Assembly (NCBI RefSeq): GCF_000002075.1
Contig: NW_004797490.1
Span: 992,595 to 1,056,594, forward strand
Direction: 5' to 3'
DNA: 64,000 nucleotides
DNA from: Aplysia californica
Taxonomy: Eukaryota; Mollusca; Gastropoda; Aplysiida; Aplysiidae
Position 1 is the stretch's first letter. Each line of letters begins with the position of its first letter. Both the position numbers and the translations under genes were made by a program. Below the pieces are notes generated by a model. It saw nothing but the letters and a program-made list of their open reading frames with translations, had not been told where the DNA came from and ran no database searches. Below are positions 46,211-57,450 of this stretch, one piece after another.

Positions 46211-47035
46211 TTTCATTGTTCATTTCAGTTTCACAATTACTGCTCTGAACTTATTCAGTTTTGTTTACTAGCTTCTGTAGGTTCTTGTGGGTCTAAAGTG
46301 ATAAGAATAGGGCGATATACTTATTTTTTAATAGAATAGATGTATTCCCTTCTCTATACGCTTCCCAGAGTGTCAGCTTGTGCTACCTGTTTATATGCTT
46401 TATTTGAATAATTGTGTACAATTTTAACCTTTCGAAATATAGAATTTATGTTCACTTATTTAGGAGTGACAGATTAAAGGATCAGTTTTGATGTTTGAAA
46501 CCTCAGAAATTTAGGTCCCCATCATAATTTTATTCAAGAGTTAGTAGGAAAAATTGAGAGGCAGAAAAAAAGGTGTCCTCTCAATTTTGAGATTTTAGCT
46601 TGTGTGGGATATTCTCATTATACTCTGTTGCATAGCTACACAAACAGTAGATAGATTAGGGGAATGTGGGATGCAATGGGGACTGTCTAAAGGCTAGAGC
46701 ATTCATTTAAACCCAGGCGCAGTAGAGTTCTTTGGAACTAAGTCAGAGAGAGTAGCTTGCCTTCATTAATTAATTATATTGTTTATTAGTACTGAACTGT
46801 ATACCAAACTGTTGAAACATCTTCTGCGCTTGTTCTTGCTATTACAACTGATATAAACGGCTAGAATTTGCAGTTGGTAGGAGATTTGTTATGACATATT
46901 TAAACGTGTGTGTTTCCATCAAATTTCGTGATACTGATAAAAGATTTTTCAATATGATTTTTGTGATGTACAGCTTTTGAATCTAAAGAAATGATCTTAT
47001 ATTTTTTACTGCTGCCAAAATAAACCATATTAATA

Positions 47036-47850
47036 CAGTGGAATCCTGTTGTAACGAGAGGGAGGCGACTGGTGCGAAATGTCCGTTATAGCAGGATTGT
47101 CGTTATAAAGGATCCAGTAATATAGTCAAGGGAAATAATAAAGTAGGCCTAATCTATGAGTTTGGTGTTCTGTTTATTTCTTTTTGCTAGATCTATCTCT
47201 CCTGGGGATGATTTTATTCAACATGTTCTCTTGGTCTTACGTGACCAAAAATCAAATCAGGTTTCTTTCTCTTGAGCTAGCGATGTTGACAGCTTGGCGT
47301 TGGCGTTCAGAAAAGAAGGGCTCTAGGCTAATTTGCCCACTGTGTTGTTCCCCACCCCACCACACCTTGTGGTGCGTTCCTTTGGTTGCGCGCGTCACAC
47401 ATTCGTTCCTTCCATCACAATCACAGTATTGTGACCTCTCCATCCCCACATCGGAGAAGTCAGAGGCATGGTAGGCCTAGATTCTAGACAAGGCTGGCCT
47501 ATCATGCGATGTGTTCTGTTTGTGCATGCGACACCCTCCCCACTCATTCGCTCCGGCCTTCATTGTTAGCACACGTTGGCTCTCCCATTCTGTTTCGCTC
47601 AAGGAGTTGTATGGTCCTTGGTTTTGCTAGATCACCAAGTTTCTCAACGGGCGAGGTTTTTATATGTACAACTGGCCTATGGGCTGTGCACAGCTGCAGC
47701 AATATTCCACTATAACCGACTCACGTGTTAATTGCACTATAGCAGTATTTTGTTACGAAGATAAAGGAGGGGAAAAAACAGGGTTTTAGAATTGCGTCTT
47801 TATAAAAGACTTCTCGTTATTTCATGTCTCGTTATAAGCGGGCTCCACTG
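47036..47850. mobile_element. TA-flanked pogo/Tigger-like non-autonomous element
   Basis: CAGTGGAATCCTGTTGTAAC at the left and inverse of CAGTGGAGCCCGCTTATAAC at the right, TA on both sides. Subterminal CGTTATA(A/G) repeats. 815 bp, no transposase. The TIR is like that of the Tigger fragment at 63213. Confidence 0.8.
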
Positions 47851-48154
47851 TATTACGGATAATCTTCAGTTTTTTCTATGACTATTAAGTTGGACTTAAG
47901 AGCTGATTGACTAATCTAGTTATGTTATTGTTATCATGCTTGTATCTTTCTCAGATTTCAGGAGTTTTTGACTCATGTTTCAAAACGTAAGGTTTGAACT
48001 CGAGCAATCAGTTATAAATTGCTCCTCGCTCTCAAATGACTGAACAGAAACCTGCACATTCATATAAATGTGACACCCCCCACCCACCTCAAAAGCAAAA
48101 CAAAAACCTGTTTTGTAAGTTACAGATTTTCTTTATTAGCTAAGATTACAATGG

Positions 48155-48677
48155 GGGGGGGGCTCTCGTGGCCTAGAGGTTAAGGTGTTGGCCTCTCATT
48201 CAAAGGTCCCGGGTTCGAATCCGGGTAGCGACCGAAAAATTTTCTTCTCTAAAATTGTCTCCTTTCACCTCCTTTCCTGCTCTCTAGCAATGTTCTGTTG
48301 TCTGCTTTCAATTCCACTTTCTGCCCCCACCCCCTCACCTCCTTTGCCCCCCTCCTCTGGGCTCCTGACTCTTTCTGCAGCCTTTATACTGCTACTCCTT
48401 GGCTCCTCCTTACTGCTGTCTTTCTGCCACACCCCTGACCTTCTGGTAGGAAAGGTCTACACCTAGCCTTCTCGGACAAGGGCGAAAAATCTTTGAGGGG
48501 CCGTTTGCAAGTTACGCACGTTAAAGATCCCTTGGTGGTCTAAAATCGATAAGAGTAGGCTTCGGCCGCCACCCGGGCAAAATTCAAAATTTCCTACCAA
48601 CTGAAAATATTAGGTGTGTCCCGCGCGCTCATATGACCTATGCAGTTGCGAGCGCCGTAAAACACTTTACAAAAACA
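48155..48677 (+). mobile_element. SINE family A, full-length copy with target duplication
   Basis: AAGATTACAATGG at 48142-48154 and 48678-48690. Intact A box TGGCCTAGAGG and B box GGTTCGAATCC; very similar to the 4232-4754 copy throughout. It lies about 700 bp upstream of the 484-aa exon. Confidence 0.93.
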
Positions 48678-49392
48678 AAGATTACAATGGTTCTGTATGG
48701 CGGTGTTTATCTAGCAGTGGTTGAGTATGAGCTCAGGTGCACAAATCCAGGAGAGGCAGTGCTCAAAAGGTTACATCCATTAATACCCCCACACACCTGA
48801 AATATCACTACAGCGCTGCCCAGTGCGACTTAGTTGACCTTGTATTGGTTCACATGTGTATATTCTGTTGTTGCAATTGATCCAATAACGGCTTGGCTTA
48901 CCTTTGCCCTTCTTCAACTTCAACACAACTTCTGAATAGTAAATGGCTTTTGGTCATAGTGGACTAGATAAGAAGTTCAGGAATGATATATTGTTAGGTC
49001 TGTTGGTGAGACTCTGGAGTATGATGTGGATGAGCTAGTTTAGTGTCTATTATGAAACAGCATTGTCTCTTGAACTGCTCAGGCGGACTGTCCGGTAGCA
49101 ATTGCAGGTGAAGATTAATTCAAATAACATGTCTCATGAATAACCTAATGTGTCTAAAAAGAGATATATATGAATAAAAATTAAACAAGTGGGTAAAGAA
49201 AACACTTATTGGCCTTTCGGTAAATGCAATTAACCATTTAATCATTCCTGCCTCTGTCCCACCTCTCTTTTCTTTTATTCCTGTTTCTTTTATCCATATT
49301 TTTTACATGGTGTTGTGCGTTTCTGTATGTTAATTTGCAATTTATCATGTTCTTTTATTTGATGTTCACTCCTGTATTCTTCCCAGTTACTG

Positions 49393-50847
49393 ATGACAAT
49401 GGCCTACAGTGATGAGTATCGCTCAAAGCTGCGGACACCGAAAAAGGAACTGAAGCAGGAACAGATGCCTTGGGAGACAAATAACATGAGCTTCGATCAG
49501 CTAGGCTTTGCCAATTTCCCTCACTTAATGTCCACTCCAAGCCCTCTCAAACGTGAGGCAGGGACTTCGGATGACTTATCGAGGTTCGAAAGTCCACACA
49601 AATCTGGTTATTTCCTCCGAACACCCAGTCCTCCCCATAAAGTTTCTTCAAACTTTTTGGGTTCTCCAAAGATGTGTAAGCCGGAGCTGCCGGGAACGCC
49701 AAGCCCTCACAGAGCAGGCTCGGCAACAGATTTATTTGGCAACCGCTCTCTCCTAGATAACTTGCCTGTCCCAGACTGGGATGAGAATTTCTTGGATAAC
49801 TTTCAAGAAGACCTCCTTTTTGGATTAGGTAATGAGGATATCGAAGTCTTAATGAAAAGCCCAGCCAAGAGCCCTGGTCGGGCCCAGAGGTTCCTTAGTC
49901 CCCTTAAAGGCTCTGCAGGGCTTAGCCCTCTGAAAGGTCCTCTTCTCACATCAAGTCCTAAAGGTATGATGGAGAGTAGCCCAGGCGGTTTGAACAAAAC
50001 GCCAGCAGTGTGTGGACGCCCTCTTACACGTCAGCGCAGATTGTTCTTGCAGAGTCCTGAAAGGCAAGGTCCACCACAACATTACCAGCCTTCCAATGCC
50101 TCAGCCAGTGGCTGGTCTTCTACTGCTACTACATCGTCTTTCTCACCAGTCGACACCTCCACATCTTCCTTATTCAGTAATGAGAGTCAGGAGACAAGTG
50201 TGTCCATACAAAACATTTCCACTTATCTCAAACGATTTGATGAGGAAGACCACGAGGAAGAGCTGCCAGTCATGCCCCCAGCAGGCTGGGTGAACAAAGG
50301 AGCCCCTACTTTAAAGCCATCCTCTCATAGCAAGGGGAAGCATTTAGCTAAGCACAAGTCGCATTCTGCACACCCTCTGAAAGGAGGACATAGGACTTCA
50401 GCTTCTCTGTTCCCAGCTTCAGCCTCTTCTATTGGTTCTAAGAAAGCTCGTGTAGAGCCACAATTCACCCTTCTGAAGCCACAAACAGAAATTCTCAATA
50501 ATCAGATCTGTCTGCGCATGACCCCCCGCACCCCACCGAATAAGATTAAAATCTCCAGAGATTTTTCGCAGATTCAAACGTTACCTTCTAAAGAACAATT
50601 GCGGATAGTGCGTAACCGCTTTAGGGAAACCCTGAACAAAGCAGTGGAACAAGTCATAGAAAAGGAGAAGGAGACACGCAAGGTTAAAGGTCAAAACATG
50701 AATGACCCTGAACTAAGAAATGCTCTACAGAGAGTTCCCATAGAACCACAGGTCCTTGTTCAAGCTACCACAATTGCTGCTCCTATCCAGGTGTATGGGG
50801 CAGCAGATGTGCCCAGAAAACAGCAAGGGAAAAAGAGAAAGCGTTAA
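49393..50847 (+). CDS. Unrecognised Ser/Pro-rich nuclear-type protein, 484 aa, probably one coding exon
   Basis: An ORF from ATG 49393 to TAA 50847 follows a good acceptor (ATTCTTCCCAG|TTACTG at 49387). The first ATG has a weak context (C at -3). The second, at 49399, has a strong one (ACAATGG), so the real start may be MAYSDEYRS. Seen in the protein: many proline-directed sites (TPSPLKR, TPSPPHK, TPSPHR, SPAKSPGR, repeated SPLKG), typical of CDK/MAPK targets; an acidic-hydrophobic patch at residues 124-154 (VPDWDENFLDNFQEDLLFGL) resembling a transactivation or protein-docking segment; a His/Lys-rich stretch at about 306-335; a conserved-looking helix at about 398-430 (SKEQLRIVRNRFRETLNKAV); and a C-terminal NLS KKRKR. 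No known domain is recognised. A cell-cycle-regulated nuclear protein is a guess from composition. It could also be the last exon of a longer protein, since the frame is open for two codons to the acceptor. Confidence 0.8.
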   Translation: MTMAYSDEYRSKLRTPKKELKQEQMPWETNNMSFDQLGFANFPHLMSTPSPLKREAGTSDDLSRFESPHKSGYFLRTPSPPHKVSSNFLGSPKMCKPELPGTPSPHRAGSATDLFGNRSLLDNLPVPDWDENFLDNFQEDLLFGLGNEDIEVLMKSPAKSPGRAQRFLSPLKGSAGLSPLKGPLLTSSPKGMMESSPGGLNKTPAVCGRPLTRQRRLFLQSPERQGPPQHYQPSNASASGWSSTATTSSFSPVDTSTSSLFSNESQETSVSIQNISTYLKRFDEEDHEEELPVMPPAGWVNKGAPTLKPSSHSKGKHLAKHKSHSAHPLKGGHRTSASLFPASASSIGSKKARVEPQFTLLKPQTEILNNQICLRMTPRTPPNKIKISRDFSQIQTLPSKEQLRIVRNRFRETLNKAVEQVIEKEKETRKVKGQNMNDPELRNALQRVPIEPQVLVQATTIAAPIQVYGAADVPRKQQGKKRKR

Positions 50848-51770
50848 GCTGTTTGTAGTAATTTCACCTGCATATGACATTGGTAAATGTGGGATGGCTC
50901 TCATGTATGTCATACCTGAATTTTTATCCTCTTTCATTTTCATTTTAAGAAAATGAACAAAACGTGACTTAAAATTAACGCAAGACCTGACTGTTGTGAT
51001 GATATGGGTTCACAAATGTTTACTGAATGTCTTTTGAATTCTGAGAATAAGACATGTCATGTTTGTGAAGACTGTAGTTGTGGTTTGTTGTCTTTTTAAA
51101 ATTTGTTTCCCTCGTAACATGACTATCAGTTTTTGTAAGCTTTAAAGATGTAACATTTCTGAATGCAGTATAAAAAAGACCTTGCATTGCCTGTGTAATG
51201 TATCTGTCCTGTATATGTGAGGTCAGTCATGAATTGTGTTGCCTCAACTTTTTTTATTTCAATTACTGGCCACATGCTATCTCTACCTAGTTTGTATAGG
51301 CAGTGTGGTCAGAGTCCTGAGTGACCGTTGAGCTAGATTGATGGATAGGACAAACTGGGCAGTCAGGTTGACACTGTTCCTCTACTCATTTCCGTATGTG
51401 TAACTGTTCATTGGCTCTTCTCCTCTTTCAGACTTAAGTAAATTAACAGATGCTGAGTTACATGACTTATAAAGATGTGTCTGCCTCTTCAGATGGTACT
51501 ACTGACAGTGAAGCTTCCTCATTGTTTTGAAAATGCAGCCTCTCTTTTCAATCAGTATGGTGTTAGCCGATGTTAGACTTTTAGGTTTTGAATAGTTTTT
51601 CACACTTGAGGTCAAGGTTTCAGAAATCTGACTCCTCTTTTGCTCAAGGATCAACCCCTCCTGACATTTGACATGTCTCTCTCTTTTCTTTCTTCTTTAT
51701 TAAAAAAATATATTTTTGGTGTAACTCCGGAGTTCACAACTTAAGAAGTACGTGTGTAAGAGTCTGGTCT

Positions 51771-51833
51771 TTTAGTTAGTTTAGTATGGGGTTTTACGGC
51801 GCTCGCAACTGTATAAGGTCATATGAGCGTGCG
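51771..51833 (-). mobile_element. 63-bp truncated SINE tail with target duplication
   Basis: GAGTCTGGTCT at 51760-51770 and 51834-51844 flank only the shared tail (GCTCATATGACCTTATACAG / GCGAGCGCCGTAAAACC). It shows that priming starts from this tail and that reverse transcription aborted early. It lies in the 3' UTR of the 484-aa gene. Confidence 0.85.
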
Positions 51834-52297
51834 GAGTCTGGTCTGACCGCAATCTCATTCTTTTGTACCATCATAGAACCACATCTTTTCAGCCTGTCAT
51901 GAAGACCGCAGTACATGTAGTAGGTTTGTAGTTTACAGGAAAATTACTGGTAGGACTTTATAGCTTTCACTTTATGCTTACAGAGACTTCAAAATGTAGG
52001 GGAGTTATTCCATATCTTTTTCTTAAATATTTGTCATGTGATGTATGGTAATGAATAAGGTGACTGTCTGATAAATGTCTGATAATTTGGCTGAATCGTA
52101 TATAAGAAAAGATACTGAATATGAGTAACATTTATTTATTTAAGATGTGTGGGGAAAATTGCATGTGATGCTTTTGTATATCTGAAATGAGTGAAAGATA
52201 AGTTTTTAAAAGAACATGATTTCAAGTTTGTGGGAAGAATTGTTTATACATTTGTAGTGTAGTCTGCAGCATGGGCAAAGTTCTATATGACAAAACA

Positions 52298-52303
52298 AAT
52301 AAA
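52298..52303 (+). terminator. Candidate poly(A) signal of the 484-aa gene
   Basis: AATAAA sits 1.45 kb after the stop codon, followed by a T/GT-containing stretch. This gives a normal-length AT-rich 3' UTR (50848 to about 52320). The sequence between is AT-rich with a 63-bp SINE tail insertion. Confidence 0.45.
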
Positions 52304-53329
52304 ACAGACATAGTCTTTATAATGTAATGTTTAATTAATATAAACACATATACTGTACTGTAAGTAGAATATTTCTGTTAATGTAATAGAAACTAATATA
52401 TCCCCCAGATTATTTTATTAGTGAGAGAACTTGTGACTGCAATAGAATTTTTTTAGTATTTAGGGCCTGGTAACAAAGGAATCTACCATTGTTTTGATAC
52501 CTAGCTGCAAAATCTCTCTTTTCTTCCTATGAATTTGATATGTGCATACACTGCACACTGTTTGAACTAGGAATCTCGTATAGTGGCGTCTTTCAACTGA
52601 AATTTTTGTAAATTTTTACTTGTGGACCAAGTTTTCGTGGGGTTTCACTGTTGAATGGTTTTGTGATTTTTAAATTATTTTTTTTTGCTAAACATACTTT
52701 CCAATGCTGACAAAACGGTACAGTTTACATCCCCGTATAGTGTGTGCTCACTTAGTAATGCACTTTAATAATGGGAATATGAATGTATGATATGTTACTA
52801 GTAATTTAGTAATAATAAGCATATGATTAATTATGTAACATTTTTTGTATTGTTTCGTAGCGTTTGTTTATTTCCTGCATACATGGAATATTATATGTGC
52901 TGCTAGCTCTAGTCTAACCATAAACTTTCACACTGAATCCATGAGTGACAATATAAAAATTTAATCTTGTGAAAGGAATGTCACACAAAAATAGATTATT
53001 CTCAATAATTTATGTTGTTCGTGCATGCATGATTCACTGTTGGCCTCAACACAGGTCACCAGCATACACACACAAAAAATTATTATAGATTGCATAAACA
53101 GCATAACCAAATTCATGTATGTGTAATAAGATGTCTTACACTGTCAAGTGTAGTCTATGTTTTTGAGCAGGCACTAGACTAGAGACACATAGACAAGAAA
53201 CAAAACTGTTTGAATGAGGTCACAAACCTAGAAAGTCAAAAGTGTAAAGGTGCCGATTTACTGGACAGATCCGCATTTCTGGTCATCTGGATTTTGCCTG
53301 ATTTCTTGATACAAGATGTGTGAGAGATC

Positions 53330-53732
53330 GTGGTGAAATCAGGCGCTCGTCAAAATAATGAAAGCAGAGAAATTTGAATTTTTCTGACCGTTGGGCTTAA
53401 AAAAAAATTATCTCTTGATTTTGGCTCAAGAACACCTTTTATATCCATTTAAAACACATTTATTTGTGGATTTTATTGTAATACATTGATTAAAGCCACA
53501 CAAAAATGTCAATTTTCAGTTTCCAAGGATTCTCAAGCTATAGAAATTACCTAACTTTGGCGGCCATTTTCTCGCTAATGTCACCTCTGAAACCAGGCGG
53601 CCGTAACTTCCTTCAATCGCAAATATTTCGAGTGCTATTCAACATATATGGATAATTTAGGCAAATGCACTGGCTTAAGATATATCAGTAACCCCATTTG
53701 CCCAAAAACTGATGAGCGCCTGTTTCCACCAC
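53330..53732. mobile_element. MITE with 22-bp TIRs and 3-bp flank
   Basis: GTGGTGAAATCAGGCGCTCG and inverse of GTGGTGGAAACAGGCGCTCA. ATC on each side (53327-53329, 53733-53735). 403 bp, no coding frame. Confidence 0.65.
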
Positions 53733-54008
53733 ATCGCAGCACTTATTATGATCAGTAAGTTTTGAATCCCTGAGAGCGTTTTCAAGGAGTCCAAAAGGTT
53801 TAGGTTTTTTTGTTTTAATATATTATTTTTTTGCCAGTTGGCACCTCTGATGGTACTGTGACACGACAAAAATGTTTAGTGAAGAGTGAATGCTTAAGTA
53901 TAAAGCAGTTATTGTGAGGGCTGCTACTCCAGTTATTTTGTGTCTTTATCATATCACCTAATAATAAATGTTTGACATTTTGCATTGCTTCACAGAGCTA
54001 TATTAACA

Positions 54009-54247
54009 TTAACCCTATCCATACGCCCTGGGGTCATTTTGTACCCCCCGGGGTTGTATTCTTCACATTTTAGAATACTTGTAGTTGTAGTACGAAGATC
54101 TCTTTGAAACTTTCAGTATTTCACAAAAATATTTCGACGGACTGCTATGCAAAGCATACGGATCAGATTAACGAGTAAGTTTCCTCCTTGGAAAGTGGTG
54201 GCACAGTTCCTCACGTCGTATGGATACGATAGTACGGATAGGGTCAA
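54009..54247. mobile_element. Short piggyBac-like (TTAA) MITE
   Basis: TTAACCCTATCCATACG at the left, inverse of TTGACCCTATCCGTAC at the right. The right TTAA has decayed to TCAA. 239 bp. Confidence 0.65.
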
Positions 54248-55042
54248 TGATAATGGCATGTTATATTTTTGTTTGGGGGGGGGTTCTTAAACTGTAAAAA
54301 CTGAGCATAACGTTTTGGCTGTTTGAACTTGAATTTGTTTTAATTTATTATTAAGATATGCCACTGTGATGTATCAGCATAAACTTTTCTATCTCCACCT
54401 CCGAAATGTGTTCAGTTTCATCTAGAAAACAAACCAGCAAATGTGAGACTTATTTTCTGGTTTTGTAAAATTATTTTTCCTCTGACAAGCAGAGTACCAT
54501 GTATGTATCAGACAAGCAAGCACTACTAGCAGTATACCCTAAACTTCTTGTTGCTTGCCATCTGTTCTGTTGTTATTCAGGTTTGTTGTCTTTACTCAAG
54601 GATTAGCCTAACTGCTTCAATGTGCCTTAGGTAAAAGAAAACTAGAAAACCACTTTTACATGTGATCTTTCCATATTTTTTTCTCCTTTAAAAAAAAAAA
54701 AACAGTTGAAGGACCCAAGTTTGTCAAGTATTTTTAAAGTCTGGAACATTCCATATACTTATGAATGTATGTACTTATGAGTAATAAGACAAGGGTTTCC
54801 CCTTCTTTAAGACTTCCTAATTAGTATAAATGTATGGCTGGGGTTGAAAGCAGAAAAACAGCTTTATTCACGTGGTCAAGACGATCTACTACATTTAAAG
54901 ACAGTATACATTCATAAGCCTGGGTAAATACATGATACTTATGACACGATTATGAATATTTCAAGTAGTCATTTACCATTATTTGTTAGGTTTGTCGATA
55001 TTCTAGGTGGTGTTAAAATAAGCAGTTCAAGAGCAGACTGTA

Positions 55043-55335
55043 CACATGCGGATAACTTTAGAACGACAGATGTACGCCATTGGCCGATATTTATAGTAAC
55101 GGCTATCTTGTTTGACGTCATTGAGGGATTCCCACTTCGTTGTCGTTCACGGTGGCAACACGCTTACAGTGGCGGAGTGGTTAGTGCGCTTGTCTCCAAA
55201 GCAGAAAGTCTAGGTTTGAGCCTCGGTTCGGCCACGGGTTGTTGTTTTTTTGCTCAATGATGTCGAACAAGATAGCTGTTACTATAAATGTCTGCCAATG
55301 GCGTACATCTGTCGTTCTAAAGTTATCCACATGTG
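55043..55335. mobile_element. Long inverted-repeat element enclosing a tRNA-like sequence
   Basis: The arms (55043-55125 and 55253-55335) are 83 bp each with few mismatches, starting CACATGCGGATAACTTTAGA and ending at GACGTCATTGAG. The 127-bp centre holds a tRNA-like stretch: A box TGGCGGAGTGG at 55170, B-box-like GGTTTGAGCC at 55213. Target duplication not clear. Confidence 0.7.
55163..55235 (+). ncRNA. tRNA-like sequence (Ser/Leu-type A box), probably not a functional tRNA
   Basis: The A box TGGCGGAGTGGTTAGTGCG matches eukaryotic tRNA consensus, but acceptor and T-stem pairing is poor. A pol III promoter remnant or SINE head is more likely than a working tRNA gene. Confidence 0.35.
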
Positions 55336-55861
55336 ACTATGTACCTCTTGCAAAATTTTACATTGTACCAATAAGAAAAACCAAAGCTTTTTGTCTGGGT
55401 GCCTTTCATGTGCTTGTTGTCCATGAGGCAATTTATATCTTTGTTTCTTTTCTTTCATTAAGCCCACGTTGAAGAGGATTATTGACTACTACTACAACGA
55501 AATATAGATTGTGTTTTTCATAATGCATCACTGTATTTGTTCTTGTTACTGCAGTGCTCACTTGCGGGGACCAGATTTTGAATAAATAAGGTAAAAGGTG
55601 GTTTGTGTCACAATCGTACTTGTAGCATACATTTTTGTGAATAGACATTTTTTGTATGTGTGAGGTTGCTGGAAAATAGACGTATTTCCCAGTCCTTGAA
55701 AAATATGTTTGGAGTACTGACAATGTATTGAAGATATGTATAGTTTGCCTCTCGCTATCGTCTGTGTTAGATGGACAATTGGGACTATGATTTAATCTTT
55801 CCCAATGGGCCTCAGAATTTCATGACCTTGAATCATTTCGAATTTTTGTCTTCTCTATGTA

Positions 55862-56036
55862 CAGTGGAGTCTGCTCAAATTGAAATCTACAGGCCATTAG
55901 ATTTTATTCTGTTTAGAAGGCGGGATTTCGATTTTGAGAGGTCACTCGAATAGAAGACAAAAAAGGGTCATTGAATTTATTTTCTTTTGGCTTACCGCAG
56001 TTTTCAGATTAACCATGTTCGATTTAAGCTGTACTG
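55862..56036. mobile_element. TA-flanked pogo-like MITE
   Basis: CAGTGGAGTCTGCTCAAATT at the left, inverse of CAGTACAGCTTAAATCGAAC at the right, TA at 55860-55861 and 56037-56038. Relative of 8104-8264. Confidence 0.7.
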
Positions 56037-56044
56037 TAATTTCC

Positions 56045-56165
56045 AGAGTGACCAATCACATTAATTCTGACCTCGTAGTTTTCCGCGGGCGCTTGAACAG
56101 CGGCACGGCTGCGGGAAAATGGACCAACCACGCCGCGGAATTTTGATTTTTTGCAGAATTTTGAA
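56045..56165 (+). promoter_or_regulatory. CCAAT/E2F-like motif cluster
   Basis: GACCAATCACATT, TTTTCCGCGGGCGC, CTGCGGGAAAATGGACCAAC and CCGCGGAA fall within 110 bp. GCGGGAAAA and TTTTCCGCGG are E2F-type sites and CCAAT lies nearby, as in cell-cycle promoters. No clear gene follows. Confidence 0.3.
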
Positions 56166-56354
56166 AGATTTTGCAGCATTATTGTGCTTTCAGTTTCAGA
56201 CGTAGAATTGGGAGGGAAAAAACCAATTAAATTGAAGCGAACTGACGATATTAGAGTGATCTCCCTCTCACATGAAGTTGGAAATTAGAGCGCTCTCTTT
56301 TTTTAAAAAACAAAATTGATATAGATCTGTCTAGATTCTTGTTTGTTTTATAAT

Positions 56355-56467
56355 GGGGTGTCCACTACGGCTGGATCGGGCCGATCGCCTGAAACTGAAG
56401 ACAAGAACGTTTGTTTCTGAGGGGACGAGTCAGGCGATTGACTGATCCCATCCGTAGTGGGCACCCC
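56355..56467. mobile_element. Compact fold-back MITE
   Basis: GGGGTGTCCACTACGGCTGG and inverse of GGGGTGCCCACTACGGATGG, with pairing continuing to ATCGCCTGA. 113 bp, almost entirely arms. Confidence 0.7.
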
Positions 56468-56469
56468 GT

Positions 56470-56855
56470 ACAATTATTTATTATTAAGATTTACAGAGCT
56501 CGCAACTGCATAGGTCATGATAATATGAGCGCCAAGGGGTGGATGTCACGAGAGGTATAAATTATAAACGGGGAATCAGGCTTACTCTTCTCACCTCTCT
56601 AGCCTCAACAGTGCAAAGTCTGCTTTGACTATCAAGGCACCCCGGAAATAGCAGTTCACAAGAGTGACAAACATACGAAAGAAGTAGAGGAAAAATGACG
56701 ATAGTAAGGATGAGGAAAGCAAAAGCAGCAGTTCCCCCTATTCCCTATGTTATTCCGGCACAGTGTGAACATGACATTGATAAATCAGCCCATTTACATT
56801 TCTACTGTACATAGGGAATGGCCTAAAAACACTTCAGTCAGTAGCACTGCCTATA
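56470..56855 (-). mobile_element. SINE family C copy
   Basis: Minus strand: head GGCAGTGCTACTGACTGAAG, body GGGTGCCTTGATAGTCAAAG, tail GCGCTCATATTATCATGACC / GCGAGCTCTGTAAATC. It begins right beside the fold-back at 56467. Confidence 0.75.
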
Positions 56856-57450
56856 TCTAGATTCTATTGTGCATGCACTAGTAGCGGCTATTGTATAGGA
56901 GTACAGGCGAGACGAGATTTGTCTTTCAGCAAAAATGGATACATTTTTTAAAGGAAAGAATCCGTTGAAAACAAATGCCGCTGAACGTCAGCTTCAGTTT
57001 ACCAAAAGCACACATATGTTTGGCGGAAACTGTTCTGTTAGTGCGTATGTAATGTGGTACTTGACCACACCCGTATATCGACGGTGGATGGACATTTCTG
57101 TGTTTGTTTCATCTTCAACCGCAGTTTTTTCCTTCTGGGGTGTTTTTAATTCTAATTGCGAGCTCTACCTCTGACTTTAGAATGTTGGGACCATTGTTGT
57201 TGCTCGGTTGTGGTAGGGGTGGTCTTTTATCTTCAAATAATTCTCCTAAATATTCTGTCCATCTTCCAGGTTTTCTTTTTTCTCAAACAACATAATTGTC
57301 TTTTTTGTCTTCAATGCCTCCTGACAATCAATGACATAGCTCAAACTGCCAGCTCACCTGATTTTGAAATTACCGGTAGTGTCTCACTTCTTTGGGTCAC
57401 ACTTTTGCTATTATTTTTTGTTATGGACGTGTGTTTCTAAACAATAATAC

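Noticed and set aside
55163-55235. Genuine tRNA-Ser or tRNA-Leu gene
   Set aside because: Acceptor and T stems pair badly and the segment is the centre of an inverted-repeat element. It is kept only as tRNA-like.
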